25,834 nt of DNA from Candidatus Micrarchaeia archaeon (GCA_041650355.1 JBAZLI010000003.1:1-25834); one strand, 5' to 3'; positions 1 to 8,498 are shown, counted from the stretch's first letter. Program-made: numbers and translations. The notes: a model not told the origin generated them from the sequence alone.

Positions 1-77
1 GTCTCCGCGATATGGCTCCCCACCATCCCGGTGGCCCCCGTGAGGAACACGTTCTTTCCGTTCCAGAATTTGTCCAT
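1..77 (-). CDS. rfbG: CDP-glucose 4,6-dehydratase, N-terminal fragment (window edge)
   Basis: Only the first 25 codons are inside the window. The peptide begins MDKFWNGKNVFLTGATG and continues MVGSHIAE, the nucleotide-binding Rossmann start (GATGxxG) of an extended SDR sugar-nucleotide dehydratase. The MxxFWxGKxVFxTG opening is typical of RfbG, which converts CDP-glucose to CDP-4-keto-6-deoxyglucose using bound NAD. The ATG lies 4 nt after the rfbF stop, so the two are surely co-transcribed and consecutive in the pathway. The rest of the gene is outside the window, so catalytic residues cannot be checked. Confidence 0.8.
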   Translation of the reverse strand, partial: MDKFWNGKNVFLTGATGMVGSHIAE

Positions 78-81
78 GCAA

Positions 82-846
82 TCACCAGACTTTCCAGGGC
101 GCCTTTCCGGAAACCCAGAGCTCCTCGAGGTCGTTCTTGTCCCTGAGTTTGTCCATGGGCTTCCAAAAGCCGGAGTGTCTGTACGCCATCATACCCCCTT
201 CGGCAGAAAGCTTTTCCGCCGGTTCCCGTTCCCAGGCGGTTTCGTCCCCTTTTATGTAATCGAACACAGCAGGCTCAAGCACGAAGAAGCCGCCGTTTAT
301 CCAAACGCCGTCGCCCTTGGGCTTTTCCGAGAAATTTTTCACGGATTCCCCCTCGATGTTCAGCACTCCGAAGCGGCCCGGCGGCTGCACCGCAGTCACA
401 GTTGCGGGCTTCCCGTGCTTTTTGTGGAATTGGACCAGGTCCCTGATGTTTATGTCCGAAAGTCCGTCCCCGTAAGTAAGCATGAATGCACCGTCTATGT
501 ACTTCTGGACTTTCTTCACCCTCCCGCCAGTCTGCGTTTCCAATCCTGTATCCACGAGGGTGACCTTCCAGTCCTCGCTGTGCGTGTCGTGCACTTCCAT
601 CTTGTTGCTTTTCAGGTCTATTGTGATGTCCGAGCGGTGCAAAAAGTAGTTGGCGAACCATTCCTTTATCATGTAGCCCTTGTAGCCGAGGCACACCACG
701 AACTCGTTGAAGCCGTAGTGCGAGTATGTTTTCATTATGTGCCACAAGATGGGCATGCCGCCTATTTCGACCATGGGCTTCGGCCTCACGCTGGTCTCCT
801 CGCTCAGCCGTGTGCCCAGCCCCCCTGCAAGAATAATAGTCTTCAT
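82..846 (-). CDS. rfbF: Glucose-1-phosphate cytidylyltransferase
   Basis: This 254-aa protein makes CDP-glucose from CTP and glucose 1-phosphate, the first step toward CDP-linked 6-deoxy and 3,6-dideoxy sugars. The N-terminus carries the nucleotidyltransferase signature LAGGLGTRL followed by RPKPMVEIGG. Other family stretches are YGDGLSDIN and the C-terminal GFWKPMDKLRDKNDLE region typical of RfbF. Length matches the family (about 255 aa). I chose the ATG at 846 rather than the in-frame GTG three codons upstream because the GGTAGGTGG purine run just before it is a good ribosome-binding site. A TTTAAA box lies near 879-884, inside the end of hddC. It is followed after 4 nt by the rfbG start. 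Confidence 0.93.
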   Translation of the reverse strand: MKTIILAGGLGTRLSEETSVRPKPMVEIGGMPILWHIMKTYSHYGFNEFVVCLGYKGYMIKEWFANYFLHRSDITIDLKSNKMEVHDTHSEDWKVTLVDTGLETQTGGRVKKVQKYIDGAFMLTYGDGLSDINIRDLVQFHKKHGKPATVTAVQPPGRFGVLNIEGESVKNFSEKPKGDGVWINGGFFVLEPAVFDYIKGDETAWEREPAEKLSAEGGMMAYRHSGFWKPMDKLRDKNDLEELWVSGKAPWKVW

Positions 847-874
847 ATAGCCCACCTACCTAAGTTCTGCGGGA

Positions 875-888
875 GTTTTTTTAAATAG
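875..888 (-). promoter_or_regulatory. Probable TATA box of rfbF
   Basis: On the minus strand this reads CTATTTAAAAAAAC, a TTTAAA-type archaeal TATA box about 36 nt before the rfbF ATG, leaving room for the GGTAGG ribosome-binding site. It overlaps the last codons of hddC, so rfbF-rfbG may have their own promoter as well as read-through from hddC. Confidence 0.5.
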
Positions 889-1549
889 TCTGATTAAGCT
901 CCTTGAATTTTTTTATGCCCTTGGGAGTCCCTATGTCGTATATGGCGCATTCGGTTTCATAAGCCAGCAGCGCACCTTCATAAGCCAATTTCGGGAAAAT
1001 CTCCCTTTCCAGGCTTATCTCCATCCTCTTCGCGTAATCCGGGAGGTCCTTCCTCCTGATGAAGCACATGCCAGTGTAAACCTTTCCCTTTCCTTCGGTC
1101 GATTTCTCCATGAATTCGGCCACTTTCCCGTCCGCAGTCCTGACCGCCCCCCGCGCCTTCCTCTCCTCGTTGGAGAGCAGGAGCGCGCTCCTGTTCCTGT
1201 TCTCGCAGAAGGACATGAAGCCCCGGAGGTCGAGCGGATAGAGGAAAGTGTCCCCGTTGCACACGAAGAAGCGGTTCGGGAGGTCCTTCTTCATGTAAAT
1301 CAGGGCCCCGCCGGTTCCGAGCGGCTCATCTTCCACGAGCACATCCACATTGTCATCCTTGAATTTGAGGAATTCCTCGCCTTTGTAGCCGGCAAGCAGT
1401 ATTATCCTGTCGAAATGGCCCGAGTAAAGCCTTATGAGGTGCGAAAGGAACGCCTTCCCGTTTACCTTTATGAGCGATTTCGGGACCTTTCGCGTGATTG
1501 CACCAAGCCTTCTGCCCTTTCCACCGCACAATATGTACAGAATGCGCAT
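881..1549 (-). CDS. hddC: Sugar-phosphate nucleotidyltransferase, probable heptose-1-phosphate guanylyltransferase
   Basis: The 222-aa product has the nucleotidyltransferase signature at its N-terminus (CGGKGRRLG followed by RKVPKSLI) and the metal-binding region VCNGDTFLY. The family includes HddC, RfbA-like and mannose-1-phosphate guanylyltransferases. The assignment to D-glycero-D-manno-heptose 1-phosphate guanylyltransferase rests on the divergent hddA-gmhA-gmhB genes next door, which supply exactly that substrate; nucleotide specificity is inference. The frame stays open far upstream (to 1885) but that part is antisense to hddA. ATG 1549 is right because a TATAAAT box lies about 27 nt before it, giving a leaderless transcript. 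The stop is 34 nt before rfbF. Confidence 0.82.
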   Translation of the reverse strand: MRILYILCGGKGRRLGAITRKVPKSLIKVNGKAFLSHLIRLYSGHFDRIILLAGYKGEEFLKFKDDNVDVLVEDEPLGTGGALIYMKKDLPNRFFVCNGDTFLYPLDLRGFMSFCENRNRSALLLSNEERKARGAVRTADGKVAEFMEKSTEGKGKVYTGMCFIRRKDLPDYAKRMEISLEREIFPKLAYEGALLAYETECAIYDIGTPKGIKKFKELNQTI

Positions 1550-1565
1550 AATCCTGTTTTTCAGC

Positions 1566-1580
1566 AAATATTTATAATCG
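1566..1580. promoter_or_regulatory. Shared TATA region between hddC and hddA
   Basis: The 66-nt gap between the divergent starts contains AAATATTTATAATCG. On the minus strand this gives ATTATAAATATT about 27 nt before hddC. On the plus strand TTTATAAT lies about 43 nt before hddA, whose start is preceded by GGGGA. One AT-rich block can therefore serve both halves of the heptose pathway. Confidence 0.55.
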
Positions 1581-1615
1581 CGAATGCTATTAATATCGGA
1601 TTTCTGGGGAAACTT

Positions 1616-2623
1616 ATGGTTAAGACGATAAAATCGCGCGCACCCATGCGCATAAGCTTCGCAGGCGGAGGCACTGACGTGGCCCCGTTCAGCGACGAGT
1701 ACGGGGGCGCGGTGCTCAACACCGCGATTTCCAAGTACGCCTACGTGACGCTCATCGAGAGAGACAGCGGCATAGTGCTCAAGTCCTCGGAATACATTCC
1801 GGGGCTCCAGTACAACGAGAAGCGCGAGCTTGTGGAAGACGGGAAGGTTGACATACTCAAGGCGACGATAAAGAACTACCTGCACAGCAGCAAGGGGATG
1901 GAAATTTCCTTCTTTCTTGACGCGCCCAGGCGTTCTGGTCTCGGCGCATCGGCATCGGCGTTCGTGGCGCTGCTTTCAGCGATAAACCAGGCCGAATCCC
2001 TGAGCATGACCCGGAAGAGGATTGCCGAGGAGGCGTGGCGGCTGGAGCGCGAGGAGCTCAACAACATCGGGGGCAAGCAGGACCAGTACGTGAGCGCCTT
2101 CGGCGGGATAAACTACCTGGAATTCTCTTCGAAGGGCGTGGACGTTTTCCCGCTCAGAATGGATGACAGGACCGCGATGGAGATGGAAAGCAGGATAATA
2201 ATATTTTATTACATGCCTAGGGACGCCTCCGGGGCCGTGCTCGAAAGGCAGATAGCGAACGTGATGGAAAAGAAGAAGGAGACGATAGACGCGCTTCTCA
2301 GGAGCAGGGAGATTGCAAGAGAGATGAAGCAGCTGCTCCTGAACGGCGACGTTGAAGGGGTGGGGAGACTTCTCGACGAGGGCTGGATGGAGAAGAAGAA
2401 ATTCTCGGATTCTATTTCATCCCCGGAAATTGATTCGCTCTACGCCCACCTGAAGGAGAAGGGCGTCATCGGGGGGAAGATAAGCGGCGCAGGCGGAGGG
2501 GGCTTCATGTTCGTCCTGTGCGAGGAGAACAAAACTCTTGACGTTTACTATTACCTGCTCGAGCTTGGGCTCTCGCCCATATTCCTGAGCATAGACAAAA
2601 GGGGTGCGGCGACATGGGCGTGA
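1616..2623 (+). CDS. hddA: D-glycero-D-manno-heptose 7-phosphate kinase (GHMP kinase)
   Basis: The 335-aa protein opens with RAPMRISFAGGGTDV, characteristic of sugar GHMP kinases of the HddA/fucokinase-like group. The ATP-binding GHMP motif follows in PRRSGLGASASAF (about residues 102-115). The C-terminal motif GGKISGAGGGGFMF is also present. HddA phosphorylates D-glycero-D-manno-heptose 7-phosphate at C1 to the 1,7-bisphosphate. I chose ATG 1616 because the open frame upstream is antisense to hddC and lacks family similarity. GGGGA lies 6 nt before the ATG. The stop overlaps the gmhA start by 10 nt, so hddA, gmhA and gmhB form one translationally coupled operon. Confidence 0.9.
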   Translation: MVKTIKSRAPMRISFAGGGTDVAPFSDEYGGAVLNTAISKYAYVTLIERDSGIVLKSSEYIPGLQYNEKRELVEDGKVDILKATIKNYLHSSKGMEISFFLDAPRRSGLGASASAFVALLSAINQAESLSMTRKRIAEEAWRLEREELNNIGGKQDQYVSAFGGINYLEFSSKGVDVFPLRMDDRTAMEMESRIIIFYYMPRDASGAVLERQIANVMEKKKETIDALLRSREIAREMKQLLLNGDVEGVGRLLDEGWMEKKKFSDSISSPEIDSLYAHLKEKGVIGGKISGAGGGGFMFVLCEENKTLDVYYYLLELGLSPIFLSIDKRGAATWA

Positions 2624-3177
2624 GCGAAGGGAAGAAGGGCCTCGCGGAGGCGCTGGAAAAAATCAGCGGGGCGGAAATAGTTGAATGCTCCGCGGCGCTT
2701 GCGGACGCGCTGAAGCGCGGGAACAAGATACTTATTGCGGGCAATGGAGGGAGCGCAGCCGACGCCCAGCATTTCGCGGCTGAATTGGTGTGCACATTTG
2801 AAGACAGGGGAAGAAAGGCGCTTCCCGCATATGCGCTCACCACGAATTCAAGCGTGATGAGCGCGTGGGCGAACGATTTTTCCTTTGATTCCGTATTCAG
2901 CAGGCAGGTTGAAGCGCTCGGGAGCAGAGGGGACGCGCTGGTTTCCATCACCACGAGCGGGAAATCCAAGAATATTCTACTTGCGATGGAAAAGGCGAGG
3001 GAAAAAGGGCTGAAGAACATCCTGCTTTCAGGAAAAGGCGGAGGGGACGCGGCGAAGCTCGCGGACATCGCGATAATTGTTGATTCGAGCAGCACGCCCC
3101 GCATACAGGAATGCCACATATTCTGCATACACGAGATATGCGCGATTCTGGACAGGGAGTTCAAAGATGAAAAATAA
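2614..3177 (+). CDS. gmhA: Sedoheptulose-7-phosphate isomerase (phosphoheptose isomerase)
   Basis: This 187-aa SIS-domain enzyme converts sedoheptulose 7-phosphate to D-glycero-D-manno-heptose 7-phosphate, the entry step of nucleotide-heptose synthesis in the cytoplasm. Family landmarks are clear: AGNGGSAADAQHFAAEL (about residues 47-63), TTSGKSKN in the phosphate-binding loop, and STPRIQECHIFCIHEICAI near the C-terminus with the catalytic or zinc-binding Gln, His and Glu positions. Length is normal for GmhA. It overlaps hddA by 10 nt upstream and gmhB by 11 nt downstream. Confidence 0.94.
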   Translation: MGVSEGKKGLAEALEKISGAEIVECSAALADALKRGNKILIAGNGGSAADAQHFAAELVCTFEDRGRKALPAYALTTNSSVMSAWANDFSFDSVFSRQVEALGSRGDALVSITTSGKSKNILLAMEKAREKGLKNILLSGKGGGDAAKLADIAIIVDSSSTPRIQECHIFCIHEICAILDREFKDEK

Positions 3178-3631
3178 GGCGCTTTTCCTGGACCGGGACG
3201 GGACGATAATCGAGCATGTGCCCTATATAAGCGACCCTGCGAAAGTGGGGCTCGTAATGCCCGTAATCCGGAAAATGCTGGAGTTCCAGCGCAAGAATTA
3301 CCTCGTCATAATAATAACCAACCAGTCTGGAATCGCGCGCGGATTTATAACGCAAGAGGAGTATGATGCAGTTAATACGAAGATGCTCAAGCTGCTCGAA
3401 ATCGCGGGCGTAAGAATAACCGGTATTTTCATGTGCCCTTCGCATCCTGATGAAAAAGACCCGCGGAGGAAGCCGAACCCAGGCATGATCCTGGAAGCGG
3501 CGGAGAAATTCAACATCGACCTGCCCGAGTCAATCATGGTCGGGGACTCAGAGAACGATTTGGAGGCCGGGAAAAGGGCTGGAGTGAAAATATCGCTTCC
3601 GGTCGCGAAATTCCTTAATTTCTCACTCTGA
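3167..3631 (+). CDS. gmhB: D-glycero-D-manno-heptose-1,7-bisphosphate 7-phosphatase (HAD family)
   Basis: The 154-aa protein is a HAD subclass IIIA phosphatase. Motif I is FLDRDGTI with the nucleophile Asp9 and acid/base Asp11, then IIITNQSGIARG as motif II, and MVGDSENDLEAGKRAG as motif IV. It would remove the 7-phosphate from the heptose bisphosphate made by HddA. Known GmhB enzymes usually hold zinc with a C-x-H plus C-x-C loop. Here the loop reads CPSHPDEKDPRRKP, keeping only the first Cys and His, so zinc binding is probably lost. ATG 3167 is chosen because of overlap with gmhA and because FLDRDGT falls at the expected N-terminal position. It converges on the flippase with a 9-nt overlap. 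Confidence 0.87.
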   Translation: MKNKALFLDRDGTIIEHVPYISDPAKVGLVMPVIRKMLEFQRKNYLVIIITNQSGIARGFITQEEYDAVNTKMLKLLEIAGVRITGIFMCPSHPDEKDPRRKPNPGMILEAAEKFNIDLPESIMVGDSENDLEAGKRAGVKISLPVAKFLNFSL

Positions 3632-5248
3632 GCGCATGAGCATCCACACGATTTCCACGTGCGAGTCCTTCATGCCGACGCGCCTGAAAGCAGAGCGCAG
3701 GAGCTCTATGTCCTCCTTTCCGAAAGCCCTGAGGAGCGAGAGGAAGACGAAATAAATGGCGCAGCAAACGAGGAACAGAATTCCCAGGACTCCGAACTGC
3801 CATACCTTCTGGAAAGCCGGGCTGGAAGCTATTTCAGCCGGAAGAGGGACGCTGAACCCGAATAAAACCGCGAAATAATCCTTCAGCAGGAGGAAAGCGC
3901 CCAGGGCCAGGAGGGCGGCAAGGAAGGGGCGCACGCTGCCGGCTAGGAAAGTGCCGCCCGCGAACTTTCTGGAATAGTAAATCAGCAGGAGCGAAACCGA
4001 GATAAGGGCGATTGCTGAAGCGAACGCCGCGCCCTCCATCCCGTAGCCGGGTATGAGCAGGACATTGAGAACCACGTTGAGGAGCGCTCCGAACACCGCG
4101 ATTCCCAGTTCCACTTTCATCAGCCTCATCGCCGCAAGGACCGAACTGTGAACCGTGCTCGCGGTCCTGAGGAACACCCCTATTGTGAAGATGGAGAGCA
4201 CAAGCGCCCCGGATGCATACGCAGAGCCGTAGAAAAGCACGAGTATCTCTTTCGGGAGCGATATGAGCAGCATCGCCGCCGGAACCATGAGTATGAGCAC
4301 CCAGCGCGTCGCGAACGTCGAGCTTTCAAGCATCTCTTTCTTCTTGCCCTTCGCATAAAGCTCGGATATTATCGGAAGGAATATGTTGCCTAGCGCGGAC
4401 GGGAATATGGAGACCACCCCTCCGAGCGTGGTAGCCATTGCGTACACCGCTATTACGCCCGCGGCCTTTGAGGGGTCTATCATGTATCCCAGCATTATCC
4501 TGTCGCTCGACGAGATGAGGATCCACATCGCTGTTATGACCGAGAGCACGGCTCCGAAAGGGACCGCCTCCTTCAGCGCCTCCACCTGGTCTTTCAAGCT
4601 GACTTCCGAGGCTATGCCGCTCTCATCAATCATCTTCTTCACGTACCAGAAAGAGAGGAGGGCCGCGAGCACGAACGAAGCCACATAAGCAGCGGTGAGG
4701 CTCAGCACGCTGGAGCCGATGAAAACGAAAAGCAACACAGTGAGCACGAGCTTGAGGGCGTGCTGGCTGTTGGAAAGCAGGACCTGCGTCCGCACGTTCT
4801 TCATGCTCAGGAGCGAGTAGCTGTTCAGGTTGAGCAGGCTGTTCACGAGCACGAAGAACGCGAGCACCTGCATTACTATTTCTAGGTCCGGATTCCCGGC
4901 GCTCTCTGCGATGTAGGGCGCCCCTATCATTATGAGAATGCCCATGAGCACCGAAAAGAAAGTGACGAACCAGTATGCGCCCCTCAGCAGCGCATATGCC
5001 TTCTTTTTCTCGCCTTTCCCCATATAGTACGGTATGAAGCGTGTGAAGGCCGCGAACAGTCCCAGATCCCCGAAAATCCCGAGTATGCTTATGAAGCCCA
5101 GTCCGAGGTAGAAAGTGCCTATGTCCTGCTGGCTGAACAGGCGCGTGGACACCATAAGGTAAACGAAAGAGATGATTTTGAAGAACAGGTTGCCGACAAG
5201 GCCCCACACAGTGCCCTTCACGACCGTTTTTTGTTCCTCGAGCGCCAT
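3623..5248 (-). CDS. Polysaccharide/lipid-linked oligosaccharide flippase (MATE/MOP superfamily, Wzx-like)
   Basis: This 541-aa polytopic membrane protein has about 12-14 hydrophobic helices. The N-terminus reads GTVWGLVGNLFFKIISFVYLMV followed by STRLFSQQDIGTFYLGLGF, the usual opening of RfbX/Wzx-type oligosaccharide flippases. A polar loop near FTRFIPYYMGKGEKKKA and the later IPGYGMEGAAFASAI segment also fit. It would move lipid-linked glycans across the cytoplasmic membrane, consistent with the sugar-nucleotide genes at 1-3631. It is divergent from gatE across 81 bp and its end overlaps gmhB by 9 nt. Substrate is unknown. S-layer or archaellin N-glycans or an exopolysaccharide are all possible. 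Confidence 0.88.
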   Translation of the reverse strand: MALEEQKTVVKGTVWGLVGNLFFKIISFVYLMVSTRLFSQQDIGTFYLGLGFISILGIFGDLGLFAAFTRFIPYYMGKGEKKKAYALLRGAYWFVTFFSVLMGILIMIGAPYIAESAGNPDLEIVMQVLAFFVLVNSLLNLNSYSLLSMKNVRTQVLLSNSQHALKLVLTVLLFVFIGSSVLSLTAAYVASFVLAALLSFWYVKKMIDESGIASEVSLKDQVEALKEAVPFGAVLSVITAMWILISSSDRIMLGYMIDPSKAAGVIAVYAMATTLGGVVSIFPSALGNIFLPIISELYAKGKKKEMLESSTFATRWVLILMVPAAMLLISLPKEILVLFYGSAYASGALVLSIFTIGVFLRTASTVHSSVLAAMRLMKVELGIAVFGALLNVVLNVLLIPGYGMEGAAFASAIALISVSLLLIYYSRKFAGGTFLAGSVRPFLAALLALGAFLLLKDYFAVLFGFSVPLPAEIASSPAFQKVWQFGVLGILFLVCCAIYFVFLSLLRAFGKEDIELLRSAFRRVGMKDSHVEIVWMLMRSE

Positions 5249-5329
5249 CGCACTACCTTTTTACAATCTGGTTTCACTTCTCCACCTCTATTTATTAAAT
5301 TTCTTCAATATTTATTTCCGGTCATTCTC

Positions 5330-7102
5330 ATGAAGCTAGGCCTTGAAATCCACCAGCGGCTGGATACGCACAAGCTTTTCTGCAGCTGCCCAGCGAAAGA
5401 GGGCAGAGGCGAGCCCAAAAAAGTCGTGCGCACGCTCCACCCGGTTTACAGCGAGATGGGCGAGGTGGACAAAACATCCCTTGCGGAAGCCGAGAGGGAG
5501 CAGACTTTCGAATACCTGTTTTACGATGACTGCTGCTGCCTCGTGGAGCTTGATGAGGAGCCGCCGCATCCGCTTAACGCGGAAGCCCTGCGCATCGGGC
5601 TTGAAATCGCGCTCCAGCTCAAATCCAGGCCCGTGGACGAAGTGCACGTGATGCGCAAAACAGTGATAGACGGGAGCAACACGTCCGGATTCCAGCGCAC
5701 AGCGGTAATCGCGATGGGCGGGAAGGTGGAAAGCAAGAACGGCGACGTGCGCGTGAGCACAGTTGCAATAGAAGAGGAGAGCGCGGGCATAGTTGAGAAA
5801 AAAGGGGGGAGAGCGATATATTCACTCGATAGATTAGGAATTCCGCTGGTCGAGATAGGGACCGAGCCGGACATAAAAAGCCCCGAGCACCTCAGGGAAA
5901 TTGCCGAGAAAATAGGGCTCATGCTCAGGGCTACGGGGAAGGTCATGCGCGGCCTCGGAACGATAAGGCAGGACGTGAACGTGAGTGTGGAAGGCGGCGC
6001 GCGGGTTGAGATAAAAGGCGCCCAGGACTTGAAATCCATTGCGCTTATTGCGGAAAACGAGGCGAAAAGGCAGGAAGCCCTGCTTGCGACAATAAGGGAA
6101 GTTGGGAAAAGATTCGGCGGAAAAGCCGAGTTGAGCGGAAAAATCCTGGACGCGAGCGATTTGTTCAAAGGGACTCAGGCGAAGCTTCTGAAAGCCGGAC
6201 TGGATTCAGGGCAGAAAGTGCTTGGAATGAAGCTGGAAAGGCACGCAGGGCTGCTCGGAAAAGAGATAAACCTGGGCAGGAGGTACGGAACCGAGCTGAG
6301 CGACTATGCGAAAACCGCTGGCGTGAAAGGGCTGATACACAGCGACGAGGACATGGAAAAATACGGAATTGCGGATAAAGAGCATGCCGATATTTGCAGG
6401 ATGCTCAAAATGGAAAAAGAGGATGCGTTCGTGCTTGTGGTCGCGCAGGAAGGCGTTGCAAAAAAAGCCCTGGAAAAAGCGCTTGCGCGGGCAAGGATGG
6501 ATTTCATCCCGAAGGAAACCAGGAAAGCCAACGCGGACGGCACCAGCTCGTTCATGCGCCCTCTTGCAGGGCGCGCGAGGCTTTATCCCGAAACCGACAT
6601 CCCGCCGGTGCGCGTAAGCGCGGAACTGCTCGATGAAACAAGGTCCGGGGCTTCCGAGAGCCTGGAGCAGAAGAGGGAGAAGCTTCTCAAGCTGCTCAAC
6701 AAGGATATGGCAGAACGGATGCTGCGCTCCAGGAACCTGAATGTTTTCGAAAAGCTGGTTGAGATGAAAATCGAGCCTACGCTTGCAGCCGCGACTCTGG
6801 AGGATACGCTCACAATGCTCAGGAGGGAGGGCGTGGAAGTAGGCGGGGAGCATGTGCTCGCGCTTTTCGCAGAGTACCAGAAGGGGAGCTTCGTGAAGGC
6901 CGCGATACCGAATTTGCTGAAGGAAACCGCAAGAGGAAAAAGCTTGGAAAATGCCCTTGACGAGAAGCAGCTGCGGAAAATAAGCGGAGCGGAACTAAGG
7001 AAAATAATAAGGGAAAACAGCAAAAGCATGGCCGCGATAATGGCCAAGTACCGCCTGCGCGTGGATTCAAAGGAGGTTGCGGAGCTGATAAAGTCTATGT
7101 AA
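5330..7102 (+). CDS. gatE: Glutamyl-tRNA(Gln) amidotransferase subunit E
   Basis: GatE is the archaeal tRNA-binding and kinase subunit that, with GatD, converts Glu-tRNA(Gln) to Gln-tRNA(Gln). The 590-aa product begins MKLGLEIHQRLDTHKLFC and carries the GatB/E signature MRKTVIDGSNTSGFQRT (about residues 108-124). The middle contains the AspRS-like insertion specific to GatE, and the C-terminal 120 residues are the YqeY-like helical tRNA-binding tail. Length is slightly short but in family range. I chose ATG 5330 because family similarity starts there and an AATATTTATTT box lies about 20 nt upstream, suggesting leaderless translation. gatD is at 8499-9824, separated by purB on the other strand. 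Confidence 0.95.
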   Translation: MKLGLEIHQRLDTHKLFCSCPAKEGRGEPKKVVRTLHPVYSEMGEVDKTSLAEAEREQTFEYLFYDDCCCLVELDEEPPHPLNAEALRIGLEIALQLKSRPVDEVHVMRKTVIDGSNTSGFQRTAVIAMGGKVESKNGDVRVSTVAIEEESAGIVEKKGGRAIYSLDRLGIPLVEIGTEPDIKSPEHLREIAEKIGLMLRATGKVMRGLGTIRQDVNVSVEGGARVEIKGAQDLKSIALIAENEAKRQEALLATIREVGKRFGGKAELSGKILDASDLFKGTQAKLLKAGLDSGQKVLGMKLERHAGLLGKEINLGRRYGTELSDYAKTAGVKGLIHSDEDMEKYGIADKEHADICRMLKMEKEDAFVLVVAQEGVAKKALEKALARARMDFIPKETRKANADGTSSFMRPLAGRARLYPETDIPPVRVSAELLDETRSGASESLEQKREKLLKLLNKDMAERMLRSRNLNVFEKLVEMKIEPTLAAATLEDTLTMLRREGVEVGGEHVLALFAEYQKGSFVKAAIPNLLKETARGKSLENALDEKQLRKISGAELRKIIRENSKSMAAIMAKYRLRVDSKEVAELIKSM

Positions 7103-7114
7103 CTATGGTTACAT

Positions 7115-8443
7115 TCAATCCTTCAGCGCCCGCTCAACTATTTTTTCGCTCTCGCCCAAATAAGTAGAGTAATCGAACAACTTATCCACTTCCTTTTTGC
7201 CCATCTTCTTCCCAGCTTCGCTCGCGGCAAATAATACCCTGAGATGTTTCCCTTCCCTGAAAGCTTTCTGGCTCAGCTCCCGCACGCATTCGTGCGCCTC
7301 CTGCCTTCCCATCATCCCTCTTTCCGTAATTGCAATCATCAGTCTCTCGGCCATTATCAGGCCGTTGGTGAGCTCCAAATTCCTCTTTATGTTCGCAGGG
7401 AAAAATTCCAGGCCCTCGAGTATCGCAGTAAGCTCCTTCAGCATGTAGTCCAGCACTATGAAGCTCTCGGAAAATATGAATCTTTCGTTCGCCGAGTTAG
7501 TCAGGTCCCTCTCGTGCTCCAGCGCGATGTTCTCCATCGCAACCGCTACATTCCCCCTTACTACGCGCGCAAGGCTGCACACTCTTTCGCTCTTGTGCGG
7601 ATTCCTCTTGTGCGGCATCGTTGAGGAACCCACCTGCTTTTTTCCGAAAGATTCCCCAACCTCCCCAATCTCCGTGCGTTGCAGATTCCTCAGCTCCTTC
7701 GCGATTTTCTCGGCTCCAGCCGCAGTGAGCGCCAATATCCCCAAAATCTCGGCATGTCTGTCTCTCTGCACGATTTGCGTCGCGACCGGCGCAGGCTCCA
7801 GCTTCAGTTCATCCATCACCAGCTTCTCAATTTTCTCCCCCTCCCCTTTGAACGTCGCCATCGTTCCCACAGCTCCGCTCATCTTCCCCACGAGAATCCT
7901 TTTTTTAGCCTCCTTGAGCCTCTGCAGATTCCGCCCTGCTTCCTGGTAATAAAGCGCGAATTTCATCCCATATGTAGTAGGAGTTGCGTGCTGGCCGTGC
8001 GTCCTCCCTATGCAAATAGTTCCCTTATGCGTAACCGCAAGTTTCTTCAGCACAACCCTCAATTCCTTCAGCCTTTCCTCAATCTGCGCAATCGCATCCC
8101 TGAAAATGAGCGCAGTGGCAGTATCCTCAATATCGTAGCTCGTGGCCCCCAGATGCACGTACGCACCCGCGCCCCCTGCCTGCTCGCTGAGCGCCTTCAC
8201 CATAGCCATCAAATCGTGGTGAATCTCATCCTCGATTTCATTCACCCGTTCCATTTTAACCCGGGCCTTTGCACCCTCTATTTTCCCGACTGCATCCCTG
8301 GGAATATTTCCCAGCTTCGCATGCGCCTTCACAAGCGCAATTTCGACATCCATCCACCTGTCCAGCTTCGTCTTGTCGCCGAAAATCCCGCTCATCCCGG
8401 TCCTGTACCTTCCGTCCAAAGGTGAAACGATATCCATAAGCAT
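7115..8443 (-). CDS. purB: Adenylosuccinate lyase
   Basis: PurB catalyses two fumarate-releasing steps of purine synthesis: SAICAR to AICAR, and adenylosuccinate to AMP. The 442-aa protein shows the fumarase/aspartase superfamily signature GSSTMPHKRNPHKSE (residues 272-286) and the GRTHGQHATP stretch (about 147-156) with the catalytic His. The start MLMDIVSPLDGRY is standard; the ATG two codons later is a possible alternative. The divergent promoter with gatD contains a symmetric TTTAAA about 30 nt upstream, and no ribosome-binding site is seen, so it may be leaderless. Confidence 0.96.
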   Translation of the reverse strand: MLMDIVSPLDGRYRTGMSGIFGDKTKLDRWMDVEIALVKAHAKLGNIPRDAVGKIEGAKARVKMERVNEIEDEIHHDLMAMVKALSEQAGGAGAYVHLGATSYDIEDTATALIFRDAIAQIEERLKELRVVLKKLAVTHKGTICIGRTHGQHATPTTYGMKFALYYQEAGRNLQRLKEAKKRILVGKMSGAVGTMATFKGEGEKIEKLVMDELKLEPAPVATQIVQRDRHAEILGILALTAAGAEKIAKELRNLQRTEIGEVGESFGKKQVGSSTMPHKRNPHKSERVCSLARVVRGNVAVAMENIALEHERDLTNSANERFIFSESFIVLDYMLKELTAILEGLEFFPANIKRNLELTNGLIMAERLMIAITERGMMGRQEAHECVRELSQKAFREGKHLRVLFAASEAGKKMGKKEVDKLFDYSTYLGESEKIVERALKD

Positions 8444-8467
8444 CCCAATTCCCTTATCGGAAACCGC

Positions 8468-8480
8468 ATTTTAAAGCTTA
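8468..8480. promoter_or_regulatory. Bidirectional TTTAAA promoter between purB and gatD
   Basis: The 55-bp divergent gap contains ATTTTAAAGCTTA. TTTAAA is self-complementary, so it reads as a TATA box on both strands. It is centred about 26 nt before the gatD ATG and about 30 nt before the purB ATG. Neither gene has a Shine-Dalgarno sequence, as expected for leaderless archaeal mRNAs. Confidence 0.6.
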
Positions 8481-8498
8481 ATCCACGAACATAATTCC

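Noticed and set aside
31..888. A 285-codon open frame on the plus strand
   Set aside because: It is antisense to rfbF and the rfbG start, has low-complexity His/Val/Pro composition and no family pattern, whereas the minus-strand proteins are clear.
1550..1885. Extended N-terminus for hddC
   Set aside because: The extra 112 codons are antisense to hddA and precede a correctly spaced TATA box and the family start MRILYILCGGKG.
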